Origin: Marinilabiliales bacterium
GTDB lineage: Bacteria; Bacteroidota; Bacteroidia; Bacteroidales; F082
DNA length: 55,417 nucleotides
Assembly (NCBI GenBank): GCA_002869365.1
Contig: PKTA01000142.1
Span: 1 to 55,417 of the forward strand
Reading direction: 5' to 3'
Shown: piece by piece, positions 7,528 through 16,375 of the stretch
How the letters are laid out: each line of letters begins with the position of its first letter
Position numbering within the stretch: position 1 is the stretch's first letter
The notes under the pieces: model-generated
Told to the model about the DNA's origin: nothing
Seen by the model: the letters and a program-made list of their open reading frames with translations, nothing else
Databases searched by the model: none
Translations under genes and position numbers: made by a program

Positions 7528-9657
7528 ATGGAATTAGAAAAGTTTACCTATGACAACAAGCTTACTAAGATGTTCATGTTTGCCACAGTCTTATGGGCGG
7601 TAGTGGCTATGCTTGTAGGCTTAACAGCGGCTTTTGAATTAATTTTCCCTTCCCTTAATGGTGGACTGCCATGGATAACATTTGGAAGGCTAAGGCCCGT
7701 GCACACCAATGCGGCAATTTTTGCTTTTATCGGCAACTCAATTTTTACTGCTGTTTATTATTCAACACCCCGTTTGTTAAAAACGCCTATGTATAGTAAA
7801 ACATTGGGAACCCTTCATTTCTGGGGTTGGCAGTTGATAATCGTTCTAGCAGCTCTTTCACTGCCATTTGGATTAACACAATCGAAAGAATATGCTGAAC
7901 TAATTTGGCCTATCGACCTTTTAGTAGTTGTAGTTTGGGTAATATTTGGCATCAACTTAATATGGACAATATTAAACAGAAGGATTAAACACATTTATGT
8001 AGCAATATGGTTTTATATAGCAACATGGGTAACGGTAGCAATACTTTACATTGTAAACAACCTGCAAATACCTACTTCCTTTTTGCACTCCTACCCCATT
8101 TATTCGGGTATACAGGATGCCTTAGTGCAATGGTGGTACGGTCATAATGCGGTAGCATTTTTCCTCACAACACCCGTTTTAGGAATGATGTATTACTTCA
8201 TTCCTAAAGTATCCAATCGTCCGGTATATTCTTACAGACTATCAATAATTCACTTTTGGTCATTGATATTCCTTTATATTTGGGCAGGTCCGCACCACTT
8301 ATTATATTCATCACTTCCCGACTGGGCTCAGGCATTAGGAGTTGTTTTCTCAATAATGCTTATTGCACCATCCTGGGGTGGTATGATAAATGGTTTGTTA
8401 ACACTGAGAGGTGCCTGGGATAAAGTTCGCGAAGATCCGGTATTAAAAATGTTGGTTGTTGCAGTAACTGCTTATGGTATGTCGACCTTTGAAGGTCCTA
8501 TGCTTTCTTTGAAATCGGTGAATGCTTTAAGTCACTTTACCGACTGGACAATTGCTCACGTTCATATTGGAACCCTGGGATGGAACTCGATGATGGCATT
8601 CGGTATGATTTACTGGCTGACACCTCGTTTATTTAACACAAAACTCTTCTCAGTTAAACTGGCTAATGTACACTTCTGGATAGCTACTTTGGGAATGCTA
8701 TTCTTCTCTATTCCATTATATTTTGCAGGATTCACTCAAAGTTTAATGTGGAAAGAATTTACGGCCGATGGATTATTAACTTATCCCGATTTCCTGGAAA
8801 CAGTTACTCAAATTTTACCGATGTATTATTTGCGAGCATTTGGCGGAACATTATATTTTTTGGGTGCTATACTATTTGTTTATAACGTTATAAAAACTGT
8901 TAAAGCTGGATCATTCATTGCAACTGAAAATGATGAAGCTCCTGCTACAACAAAATCTCATGCAAATGAAAGCTGGCACAGAAAACTTGAAGGACGTCCG
9001 GTGCAGTTTACCATAGCTTCTCTGGTAGTAATTTTAATTGGAGGCCTTATTGAAATTATTCCAATGTATCTGGTAGATTCCAATGTTAAAACTATTTCAA
9101 GTATTCAACCTTATACTCCTCTTGAAGTTGAAGGCAGAGACATTTACATTAGAGAAGGTTGCTATGTGTGTCATTCGCAAATGATCAGGCCATTCCGTTC
9201 TGAAGTAGCACGTTATGGCGAATATTCAAAGTCAGGAGAAAGTGTATATGATTTCCCTTTCCAGTTTGGCTCTAAGCGTACAGGCCCTGATTTGGCACGT
9301 GAAGGTGTAAACGATGGAGTTGCAAACTCATATCGCAAACCTAACTCATGGCATTATAATCATATGGTTGATCCGCAGAAGATGAATGCTGCATCCATAA
9401 TGCCTGCTTATCCATGGCTGGCCAAAGATGATTTAAATGTTAGCTTGCTTGAATCTAAAATATCAACCCTCCGTAAAGTTGGAGTCCCTTATCCTGAAGG
9501 ATTTGAAAAAGAGGCACTTGCAAAACTACACACTCAAGCTGCCGAAATTGGTGACGACCTGCGTAGTAATGGGATTGATGTTCAAAATGATAAGGAAATC
9601 ATTGCTTTGATAGCTTATTTGCAAAGATTAGGAACAGATTTATACAAAGACAAATAA
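7528..9657 (+). CDS. ccoNO: cbb3-type cytochrome c oxidase, fused subunits I and II (CcoNO)
   Basis: A 709-residue fusion. Residues 1 to about 465 are CcoN, the catalytic heme-copper subunit: H59 and H346 as low-spin heme ligands, H206 and H256-H257 as CuB ligands, and H344 in AHVH for the high-spin heme, plus the helix with FEGPM (Glu322). After a short polar linker, a membrane anchor near 495-515 leads into the CcoO cytochrome c domain with CYVCH (545-549). The protein reduces oxygen to water at very low oxygen and pumps protons. In most Proteobacteria these are two genes; the fused form is common in Bacteroidota. It is followed closely by ccoQ and ccoP. Confidence 0.96.
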   Translation: MELEKFTYDNKLTKMFMFATVLWAVVAMLVGLTAAFELIFPSLNGGLPWITFGRLRPVHTNAAIFAFIGNSIFTAVYYSTPRLLKTPMYSKTLGTLHFWGWQLIIVLAALSLPFGLTQSKEYAELIWPIDLLVVVVWVIFGINLIWTILNRRIKHIYVAIWFYIATWVTVAILYIVNNLQIPTSFLHSYPIYSGIQDALVQWWYGHNAVAFFLTTPVLGMMYYFIPKVSNRPVYSYRLSIIHFWSLIFLYIWAGPHHLLYSSLPDWAQALGVVFSIMLIAPSWGGMINGLLTLRGAWDKVREDPVLKMLVVAVTAYGMSTFEGPMLSLKSVNALSHFTDWTIAHVHIGTLGWNSMMAFGMIYWLTPRLFNTKLFSVKLANVHFWIATLGMLFFSIPLYFAGFTQSLMWKEFTADGLLTYPDFLETVTQILPMYYLRAFGGTLYFLGAILFVYNVIKTVKAGSFIATENDEAPATTKSHANESWHRKLEGRPVQFTIASLVVILIGGLIEIIPMYLVDSNVKTISSIQPYTPLEVEGRDIYIREGCYVCHSQMIRPFRSEVARYGEYSKSGESVYDFPFQFGSKRTGPDLAREGVNDGVANSYRKPNSWHYNHMVDPQKMNAASIMPAYPWLAKDDLNVSLLESKISTLRKVGVPYPEGFEKEALAKLHTQAAEIGDDLRSNGIDVQNDKEIIALIAYLQRLGTDLYKDK

Positions 9658-9675
9658 TCTTAAAAATACTAAATA

Positions 9676-9882
9676 ATGAAAATTGTAATGAACACTCTGG
9701 AGAAAATTGATGGTATAGAAATATACCCCATTATCTCCTTGCTGATTTTCTTCACCTTTTTTATGTTAGTGGCCTATTTGGTCATAAAAACAGACAAAAA
9801 GCACATTGAAGAAATGAGTAAGATGCCACTTGATGGCGACAGCGATTTTCAGTTTAACAGTAAAAATGATTTGAATATTTAA
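9676..9882 (+). CDS. ccoQ: CcoQ-like small subunit of cbb3 oxidase
   Basis: A 68-residue protein with one membrane segment (IISLLIFFTFFMLVAYLVI) and a charged C-terminal tail containing DKKHIEEMSKMPLDGD. This size, topology and place between ccoNO and ccoP are those of CcoQ/FixQ, which stabilises the complex. A second in-frame ATG at 9688 is an alternative start. The sequence itself is poorly conserved in this family, so the call rests largely on position. Confidence 0.85.
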   Translation: MKIVMNTLEKIDGIEIYPIISLLIFFTFFMLVAYLVIKTDKKHIEEMSKMPLDGDSDFQFNSKNDLNI

Positions 9883-9894
9883 AAAAAATTTAAG

Positions 9895-10494
9895 ATGGCT
9901 ACAGATAATAACAAAAATAAAACCGAAGAATACGAATTGGATACCATCACCAATGAACGTCTTATTAAAGACCATGATTATGATGGCATCAGAGAACTTG
10001 ATAATGACCTACCGGGCTGGTGGAAATGGCTCTTTTATATTACAATTGCCTTTGCCATTGTGTATTTGGTGCGTTTATTTGTATTTAATTCCGATGATCT
10101 TATTCAGTCGCGTGAATATGCTATGGAAATGGAAGGTGTAAAAACAAATCAACCTGATAAAACAGTTGATGATGCTTTCGAACTTGTTCTGCTAGAGGAT
10201 GATGCATCTATGGCTGCCGGGAAGGAAACATGGGATAAAATATGTGCTGCCTGCCACCTGCCTGATGGTGGAGGTCTTGTTGGTCCAAATATGACCGACG
10301 ATTATTGGATACACGGTAACACAGTTGAAGATATGTATAAAATTGTTACCGATGGTGTTATTGCCAAAGGTATGCTTCCTTATAAAGATCAGTTATCAAA
10401 AAAGGAACGGCTGGAAGTTATAAGTTATATAATTCTAAAAATACATGGTACAACTCCAGCTAATCCCAAAGAACCACAGGGGGAAAAATACTAA
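9895..10494 (+). CDS. ccoP: cbb3 oxidase cytochrome c subunit III (CcoP), single heme
   Basis: A 199-residue protein: a cytoplasmic N-terminal CcoP segment ending in LDNDLPGWWKWLFY, a membrane helix (about 45-65), then a periplasmic cytochrome c domain with CAACH (117-121) and a distal Met in the segment around GMLPYK. Classical CcoP has two CxxCH motifs; only one is present here, so electrons reach CcoO through a single heme in this subunit. It is the last gene before a terminator. Confidence 0.94.
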   Translation: MATDNNKNKTEEYELDTITNERLIKDHDYDGIRELDNDLPGWWKWLFYITIAFAIVYLVRLFVFNSDDLIQSREYAMEMEGVKTNQPDKTVDDAFELVLLEDDASMAAGKETWDKICAACHLPDGGGLVGPNMTDDYWIHGNTVEDMYKIVTDGVIAKGMLPYKDQLSKKERLEVISYIILKIHGTTPANPKEPQGEKY

Positions 10495-10524
10495 CATTAT
10501 CAACATTTAAATAATTCTAAAAAG

Positions 10525-10551
10525 AGCCGGAATTTCTGTCCGGCTTTTTTT
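10525..10551 (+). terminator. Rho-independent terminator after ccoP
   Basis: AGCCGG (10525-10530) pairs with CCGGCT (10540-10545), preceded by an A-rich stretch and followed by seven T. It ends the cbb3 structural operon and separates it from ccoG. Confidence 0.88.
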
Positions 10552-10570
10552 ACCTTTACCATTTGTTTTA

Positions 10571-10582
10571 TGATAAAAATCA
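10571..10582. promoter_or_regulatory. FNR/Crp-like dyad before ccoG
   Basis: TGAT-AAAA-ATCA matches the core of FNR-type sites (TGATnnnnATCA). It lies between a near-match to the -7 element (TACCTTTA, 10551-10558) and the ccoG ATG at 10592. The cyd operon has the same arrangement. Whether an FNR-family protein binds is untested. Confidence 0.4.
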
Positions 10583-10591
10583 CTTTCAAAA

Positions 10592-11995
10592 ATGAAATCC
10601 AAGGGTGAAAAAGAGTATTCATACAGAGATAGAATAGCCACTGTTGACGAACATGGTAAAAGAAACTGGGTTTACGCAAAAAAACCTAAAGGTGACCTTT
10701 TTAATAAAAGAAGAATAGTTGCCACAATCTTACTGTTAATATTATTCATTGGTCCATATATAAAGTATAAAGGCGATCCAATAATGTTGTTTAATATTCT
10801 GGAAAGGAAATTTATCCTTTTCGGAGTAATTTTCTGGCCCCAGGATTTCCATTTAATATTATTATCAGTAATCACTTTAATAGTTTTTGTTGTACTTTTT
10901 ACCGTAATATTTGGAAGACTCTTTTGTGGATGGGTATGTCCACAAACTATTTTCATGGAATTTATTTTTAGAAGAATTGAATATTTTATAGAAGGTGATG
11001 CTGCTGCACAAAAAAGACTCCATAAACAAGAATGGAATTTTGATAAAATCAGAAAGAAAACCTTAAAACATATAATTTTCTTTGCCATTGCTGTTATAAC
11101 TTCCACAACATTTTTATCATATATTATTGGTGCTGATCAAGTATTAGAATTTTACAAACAAGGCCCTTTGATCCAAACAGGAGGCTTTACCGCCTTAATT
11201 ATTTTTTCAGCTGCTTTTTATTTTGTGTTTGCCTTTTTCCGTGAGCAGGTGTGTACAATAGCCTGCCCTTATGGAAGGTTACAAGGAGTGTTAGTTGACA
11301 GGAAAACAATAATAGTTGCCTACGATTATAAAAGAGGCGAACCCAGAGGTCCCTTAAAACTTGCAAAAGAAAAAGGTTACGGAGATTGCATTGCCTGTAA
11401 TAGTTGTGTTGCAGTATGCCCAACCGGAATCGACATAAAAAACGGGACACAACTCGAATGTATAAACTGTACAGCATGTATTGATGCCTGTAATGCAGTT
11501 ATGGACAGATCTGGAAGACCAAGAGGTCTAATACGCTACGATTCGGAAGAAGGTATTAGCACCGGTAAACGATCTATTTTTAATACAAGGTCAATTGCTT
11601 ACTCTGCAGTACTCACTGTTCTACTTTTCTTTGTGGCCAGTATGTTTATGATACGAGGAGACTTTGAAGTAACAATTTTAAGACAGAGAGGTACTATGTT
11701 TCAGGAGTATGGAAATGATAGTCTTAGTAATATTTATAATTACCAGATAGTAAATAAAATACGACAAGACATTGAAGTACAGTTAAAACCCATTAATGTT
11801 AATGGGAAAATAAGATATATCGGGCCTAAAGAAATAATTAAAAAAGGAGAGGTCGGAAAAGGTACGTTTATGCTTATTTTGCCAAAAAATCAAATAAAGT
11901 CATCTAATACAAAAATTATATTTGGTGTATACAGCGAAGGCAAACTCATTGAAGAGTATAACAGCACATTTGTAGGACCAAATAATTTAGATTAA
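10592..11995 (+). CDS. ccoG: Cytochrome c oxidase accessory protein CcoG (FixG/RdxA)
   Basis: A 467-residue membrane iron-sulfur protein. Membrane helices lie near 43-60, 85-108, 160-180, 200-220 and about 335-352. Cys motifs are CGWVC (112-116), CTIAC (221-225), and two 4Fe-4S ferredoxin clusters in CIACNSCVAVCP (266-277) and CINCTACIDAC (290-300). The C-terminal periplasmic part is the usual immunoglobulin-like domain. CcoG is reported to act as a cupric reductase that prepares Cu(I) for cbb3 assembly. It leads the operon ccoG-ccoH-COG2836-cytochrome c. Confidence 0.95.
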   Translation: MKSKGEKEYSYRDRIATVDEHGKRNWVYAKKPKGDLFNKRRIVATILLLILFIGPYIKYKGDPIMLFNILERKFILFGVIFWPQDFHLILLSVITLIVFVVLFTVIFGRLFCGWVCPQTIFMEFIFRRIEYFIEGDAAAQKRLHKQEWNFDKIRKKTLKHIIFFAIAVITSTTFLSYIIGADQVLEFYKQGPLIQTGGFTALIIFSAAFYFVFAFFREQVCTIACPYGRLQGVLVDRKTIIVAYDYKRGEPRGPLKLAKEKGYGDCIACNSCVAVCPTGIDIKNGTQLECINCTACIDACNAVMDRSGRPRGLIRYDSEEGISTGKRSIFNTRSIAYSAVLTVLLFFVASMFMIRGDFEVTILRQRGTMFQEYGNDSLSNIYNYQIVNKIRQDIEVQLKPINVNGKIRYIGPKEIIKKGEVGKGTFMLILPKNQIKSSNTKIIFGVYSEGKLIEEYNSTFVGPNNLD

Positions 11996-12003
11996 TAAAG
12001 TAT

Positions 12004-12441
12004 ATGAAAATTAACTGGAATTGGGGTACGAAATTGTTTATTGCAATTGTACTGTTTATGAGTTTAATTATAGGATTTGTCATCTTTAGTTTTAACAATG
12101 ATGTAAACCTTGTTGAAAAAGATTATTATCCCAAAGGGCAGGAATATCAACAGCGATTAAATGAAATAAAAAATGCTTCCTTTAAAAGAGATTTTTTTAA
12201 AATCCAGCAATTAGCAGAAGTAGTTACTCTTAACTGTCCTGATTTACAGGCTGATACAGCGAGTATTTATTTTTTCAGGCCATCGGACACTAAACTTGAC
12301 AGGATATTTGATATAAGTTCGGGCGATACTTCTTATACGTTTAGCAATTCCGGTTTCAAAAGGGGGAAGTATCTCCTTAAAGTTTACTGGAATTCAAACA
12401 ATGTTGGATATTATTTTGAACGCGATTTCTTCTTCGAATGA
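12004..12441 (+). CDS. ccoH: FixH/CcoH family protein
   Basis: A 145-residue protein with a single N-terminal membrane segment (about 10-30) and a periplasmic domain. The segment VEKDYYPKGQEYQQRLNEI is characteristic of the FixH family (compare the usual LV-x-x-DYY motif). CcoH is an assembly factor that stays associated with cbb3 oxidase. It starts 8 bases after ccoG, and its last four bases overlap the next start (ATGA), indicating translational coupling. Confidence 0.9.
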   Translation: MKINWNWGTKLFIAIVLFMSLIIGFVIFSFNNDVNLVEKDYYPKGQEYQQRLNEIKNASFKRDFFKIQQLAEVVTLNCPDLQADTASIYFFRPSDTKLDRIFDISSGDTSYTFSNSGFKRGKYLLKVYWNSNNVGYYFERDFFFE

Positions 12442-13208
12442 TGAGTGATAGTTATTTTATACTTGCATTGATAACCGGTTTAATAACAAGCCTTCACTGT
12501 ATTGGCATGTGTGGGCCCATAGCAATTGCTTTGCCTTTAGGCAGAAAAACCTGGATTGAAAAGGCATTTGGAACACTTACCTATAATATTGGCCGAACCA
12601 TTACCTATGCCTTTATTGGAGCAGTTTTTGGATTAGTGGGTCAGGGCATACAAATGGCAGGGTTTCACCAATGGGCCTCCATAATTATTGGTATCCTAAT
12701 GATTATTTCGGTTTTATTTCCAGCATTATTCAAAGACAAACGTAAAATTGAAAGTTTCTTATTTGGTTATACCGGTAAACTTATCGGAAAATTCAGAAAA
12801 CTCTTTTCAAATGGATCAATTCCCAGTTTGTTTCTAATAGGATTATTAAATGGTTTGCTACCCTGTGGGCCTGTATATGTAGCAGTTGCAGGCGCATTGA
12901 ATACCGGCAGTATGGTAAATGGCATATTATTTATGATACTTTTCGGTATTGGCACTATTCCAATAATGTTTGCAATCCCAATGCTTGGAAATATAATTGG
13001 AGCTAAAATTCGTAAAAAATTCAGCTGGGTATTGTCAGTTTTTATAATTTTGCTGGGTGTTTTATTTATCCTTCGTGGATTAGATTTAGGAATAATGTAT
13101 GTGAGTCCAAAATCGAAAATGCTGAAACCCCACGTAATGAAAAAACATGAAAATTGCTGCAGTGGCAAAATAGATACTTTAGAGTTAAAACAAATAAATA
13201 CTAAATAA
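12438..13208 (+). CDS. COG2836-type membrane protein (TauE/SafE-like, cbb3-linked)
   Basis: A 256-residue integral membrane protein with about six helices. It has the paired family motifs LHCIGMCGP (near residue 20) and LLPCGPVYVA in the second half, the hallmark of the COG2836 group related to DsbD transmembrane domains. In many genomes these genes sit beside cco clusters and are suspected to act in copper or redox handling for oxidase assembly; annotation as sulfite exporter is generic. The C-terminus is His/Cys-rich (HVMKKHENCC), which could bind a metal. It overlaps ccoH by four bases and the cytochrome gene starts one base after it. Confidence 0.85.
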   Translation: MMSDSYFILALITGLITSLHCIGMCGPIAIALPLGRKTWIEKAFGTLTYNIGRTITYAFIGAVFGLVGQGIQMAGFHQWASIIIGILMIISVLFPALFKDKRKIESFLFGYTGKLIGKFRKLFSNGSIPSLFLIGLLNGLLPCGPVYVAVAGALNTGSMVNGILFMILFGIGTIPIMFAIPMLGNIIGAKIRKKFSWVLSVFIILLGVLFILRGLDLGIMYVSPKSKMLKPHVMKKHENCCSGKIDTLELKQINTK

Positions 13209-13209
13209 A

Positions 13210-13665
13210 ATGAAAAAACCAGTAATATTACTTTTGATGATTACGCTTATTAGCGTTGGTTCAATTGCAATAATTAATGCAAAAGCCAACGTTTCTAATA
13301 ATTCTTCTGCAATAAGCATGCAGGACGATCCGGCAGATGCTAAGTTCCCTAAAGGAGCCAAAATATACAAAGAAAAATGTGTGGCTTGTCACCAAACAAC
13401 AGGAATGGGTGTTCCAAATGCATTTCCACCGTTAAAGGATGCTGATTATTTATTCGCAGATAAAAAGCGTGCAGTTAGGCAAGTACTTAACGGCAATAAT
13501 ACTCCAATTACAGTAAACGGAGCAACTTACACAATCCCAATGCCTCCACAGGTAGATACTCATGAAGATGCCGTTGCTGTAATTAACTATGTATTAAATG
13601 CATGGGGTAATGATGGTGGAACAATTAAACTTGAAGACGTAAAAGATATCAAAATAGTCAGATAG
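13210..13665 (+). CDS. Exported class I cytochrome c
   Basis: A 151-residue protein with an N-terminal signal or anchor (residues 5-25), then a single cytochrome c domain with CVACH (57-61) followed by QTTGMGVPNAFPPL, which is typical of small periplasmic cytochromes in Bacteroidota. A distal Met is likely in MPP near residue 114. As the last gene of the ccoG operon, ended by a strong terminator, it is a plausible electron donor to the oxidases; this is inference. Confidence 0.9.
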   Translation: MKKPVILLLMITLISVGSIAIINAKANVSNNSSAISMQDDPADAKFPKGAKIYKEKCVACHQTTGMGVPNAFPPLKDADYLFADKKRAVRQVLNGNNTPITVNGATYTIPMPPQVDTHEDAVAVINYVLNAWGNDGGTIKLEDVKDIKIVR

Positions 13666-13690
13666 TATTCATATAAAAATAAATTAGTTA

Positions 13691-13731
13691 AAAACGGGAA
13701 TTCATTGTAAATTTGATTCCCGTTTTTTTTT
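13691..13731 (+). terminator. Strong Rho-independent terminator after the cytochrome c gene
   Basis: AAAACGGGAAT (13691-13701) pairs perfectly with ATTCCCGTTTT (13716-13726), followed by T to 13731. The loop holds a TAAATTTG (13708-13715), an exact -7-like match that might serve the next gene or be chance. Confidence 0.92.
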
Positions 13732-13752
13732 AATCTCAAAAAATAAATAATT

Positions 13753-14253
13753 ATGAAATATTTATTACTCATAGCAACTTTGGTATTTACCTTAAATTCA
13801 TGCGATAATGCTTCACAAACAAAAAATAAAACTGAGCAAAAGCAGGTTTTAAATCCTGTTGAAGGAGAAGTTTATGGAAATAAAATTGCCAACGAAAATA
13901 TAATTATGGCGAATACTCTTGCTCAGCAAATGGCAAATGATGATGAAATGGAACTAAAACTTGAAGGCAACATTAATGCAGTTTGTCAGATGAGCGGTTG
14001 CTGGATGGATATGAATCTTGGTGATGGAGAAATTGTACACGTAACTTTTAAGGATGAAGCCTTTACCCTGCCAAAAGATATTACAGGAAAAAATGCCGTT
14101 ATTGAGGGTGTTGCCATAAGACAAGAAGTTCCAGTGGCAGAATTGAAAAAAGCTGCAATAGCGGAAGGGAAAAGTCAGGATGAAATTGATGCCATCAACC
14201 AACCCAAAATAGAATATTATTTTGAGGCTAATGGTGTAACACTGAGAAAATAA
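13753..14253 (+). CDS. DUF4920 lipoprotein
   Basis: Lipoprotein of 166 residues with lipobox LNSC (Cys17). The mature part has the DUF4920 signature: EVYGNKI near 40, then CQMSGCWMDM, a conserved Cys-x4-Cys-Trp-Met motif, and a small beta-rich domain ending near the C-terminus. The Cys/Met motif could bind a soft metal such as copper, or act in thiol chemistry; no function is established that I know. It has its own transcription unit between the cbb3 and caa3 gene groups. Confidence 0.82.
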   Translation: MKYLLLIATLVFTLNSCDNASQTKNKTEQKQVLNPVEGEVYGNKIANENIIMANTLAQQMANDDEMELKLEGNINAVCQMSGCWMDMNLGDGEIVHVTFKDEAFTLPKDITGKNAVIEGVAIRQEVPVAELKKAAIAEGKSQDEIDAINQPKIEYYFEANGVTLRK

Positions 14254-14349
14254 ATCCTTTTAATTTAATATTTAATTAGAAATCGGAACTAGATAAAGGT
14301 TTATTATTAAATTTTCTCTATTTTCGGGCTAAATTTTAATACCATTACT

Positions 14350-15351
14350 ATGTATTTACGTTTTCTTTCATTTGTCGCAATTTTTATTTTTTCATTTACG
14401 AACCTTTTTTCACAGGATACTTTTTCCATCGTTGCTGTTGACTCCATAACCGGTGAAGTTGGAAGTGCCGGAGCTTCATGCGTAGACATGAATAATTTTC
14501 CGGGTTATGATACTGATTTTCTTGGAGAATTATTTCCCGGTGTAGGAGCAATAAACACCCAGGCATGGTACCTTCCTGCCAATCAGGAAAATGCAAGAGA
14601 CAGAATGAATGCAGGAGATACTCCTGATCAAATAATTGAATGGTTGGAAAATAATGATGCTCAAAATCAACCTCAAAAGCGTCAGTATGGTATAGTTAGA
14701 CTTGTTGATGATACTCCTCTTTCAGCAGCATTCACAGGAACACAAACCGACGACTATAAAAATCATGTATTGGGTCCAAATTATTCCATACAAGGAAATA
14801 TTTTAATGGGTCAAGTAGTATTGGATTCTATGGAAGCACGTTTTTTAAGAGAAGAAGGCGACCTGGCATGCAAACTTATGGCTGCTTTGCAAGGAGCAAA
14901 AATGGTTGGAGCTGATTCACGCTGCTTTAGTAATGGAACTTCATCATTGTTTTCTTTTGTAAAAGTTGCCCAGCCTGATGATGTTTTTGGAGAACCATCA
15001 TTCCTTTTATCAGTTGCCACTGAAAATGGCGCCGGTATAGAACCAATAGATACACTTCAGGTATTATTCGAAGAAGTTAAGGAGTGTACTACGGTTGGTA
15101 TTAACCCAAGTGAAGATATTTCTGCTGAGTTTACTTTATATCCTAACCCCATTAAAAATAATTTTAATATAAGCACTTCTTATACTGAAGAATTTACCCT
15201 GGAAGTTTATAATTTGAATGGTAAATTACTCATTAGTAAAAACTTTAAAAACAACACAGTAATAAATCTTGAAAATTACACTTCAGGGTTTTTCCTCGTA
15301 AGAATTTTTAACCAAAGTAAACAACTTAATACCAAAGTATTAAAATTATAA
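14350..15351 (+). CDS. DUF1028 protein with T9SS C-terminal sorting domain
   Basis: A secreted protein of 333 residues. A signal peptide (cleavage near residue 22, LFSQ-D) is followed directly by a DUF1028 domain, starting TFSIVAVDSITGEVGSAGAS, an Ntn-hydrolase-like family of uncertain activity. The last 70 residues carry a type A sorting domain (FTLYPNPIKNNF at its start, VKVLKL-like end), which directs export through the type IX secretion system and is specific for Bacteroidota. It is the only obvious T9SS cargo in the window, and its place between respiratory genes is unexplained. Confidence 0.9.
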   Translation: MYLRFLSFVAIFIFSFTNLFSQDTFSIVAVDSITGEVGSAGASCVDMNNFPGYDTDFLGELFPGVGAINTQAWYLPANQENARDRMNAGDTPDQIIEWLENNDAQNQPQKRQYGIVRLVDDTPLSAAFTGTQTDDYKNHVLGPNYSIQGNILMGQVVLDSMEARFLREEGDLACKLMAALQGAKMVGADSRCFSNGTSSLFSFVKVAQPDDVFGEPSFLLSVATENGAGIEPIDTLQVLFEEVKECTTVGINPSEDISAEFTLYPNPIKNNFNISTSYTEEFTLEVYNLNGKLLISKNFKNNTVINLENYTSGFFLVRIFNQSKQLNTKVLKL

Positions 15352-15481
15352 TTTTCAATCTTTTCCGTTAAGAAACTAACAGAAAAACCTGCAAAATGTC
15401 ATAAACTTATGCTATTTTCTTATTTGTAATTAGTCTAAATTAGCGGCTTAAATCAAATTACATTTTTAAAAAATACTATTT

Positions 15482-16288
15482 ATGAAACTGCCTGTTTTTA
15501 AGTTAGTTACAGCGAGCTTACTAATTGCAATTTCTTTATTTTTATCCATCTCGGCTTTTGCCGATGATGAACTTGGTGTTTATGAGCATCTGGACGAATA
15601 TATTTCTGACGATTTAATTTTCACCGATGAACTATACAATGAGATAAATTTAAAGGAGGCAATCGACCGCCCAACAATAATCAATCTGGTTTACTACGAA
15701 TGTCCTGGCATATGTAGTCCTTTGATGAATGGCTTAGCAGAGGCAATGGAGAAAACTGATATTGAAGTTGGTAAAGATTATAGAGTTTTTACAATAAGTT
15801 TTAGCCCTACTGAAGGACCCCCATTGGCAAAAAAGAAAAAACATACATACCAAAAACTTGTAACACATGGCGATACTGATAATTACTGGAAATTCCTGAC
15901 GGGAGACAGTACTAATATAAATCGCCTTTTAAATGAAGTAGTATTCAAAGTTAAAAAGGAAGGTAAAGAATATATCCATCCCGGGACTATCATAGTTTTA
16001 AGTCCTGATGGTAAAATTACACGCTATTTATACGGAAGCACATATTTTCTCCCATTCGATTTAAAGATGGCCATAGTTGAAGCTGCACAAGGAAAATCAG
16101 GCCCAACTATTAATAAGGTTCTAAACTACTGTTTTAGTTACGATCCGGAAGGAAAAAAGTATGTTTTTAACATTACTAAAATATCAGGGTCAATTATACT
16201 TATTTTCGCTTTGATACTGCTTTTCAGTTTGTTATATAAAGGAAATAGGAATAAGACTCATAAACCAAAATTCGAAAACAAAGAATAA
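15482..16288 (+). CDS. SCO1/SenC family copper chaperone
   Basis: A 268-residue protein with a signal or anchor at 8-27, a thioredoxin-like domain with CPGIC (Cys74, Cys78) and the distant His166 in YIHPG, and a C-terminal membrane helix (about 232-250). The two Cys and the His are the copper ligands of SCO proteins, which deliver copper to the CuA centre of subunit II. The caa3 genes follow after 87 bases, and their subunit II keeps all CuA ligands. A separate C-terminal anchor is common in Bacteroidota SCO proteins. Confidence 0.93.
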   Translation: MKLPVFKLVTASLLIAISLFLSISAFADDELGVYEHLDEYISDDLIFTDELYNEINLKEAIDRPTIINLVYYECPGICSPLMNGLAEAMEKTDIEVGKDYRVFTISFSPTEGPPLAKKKKHTYQKLVTHGDTDNYWKFLTGDSTNINRLLNEVVFKVKKEGKEYIHPGTIIVLSPDGKITRYLYGSTYFLPFDLKMAIVEAAQGKSGPTINKVLNYCFSYDPEGKKYVFNITKISGSIILIFALILLFSLLYKGNRNKTHKPKFENKE

Positions 16289-16375
16289 ATATTTTCTCCT
16301 TAGGGAAATAATTCCATAATATCTTTCAATAAATATCAGAATAAAGAATAATAGATAACAACAAATAATAATAAT

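Noticed and set aside
10672-11106. 144-codon antisense frame in ccoG
   Set aside because: Shadow of the ccoG coding strand with no domain features.
12767-13168. 133-codon antisense frame in the COG2836 gene
   Set aside because: Shadow frame; the sense protein has clear family motifs.
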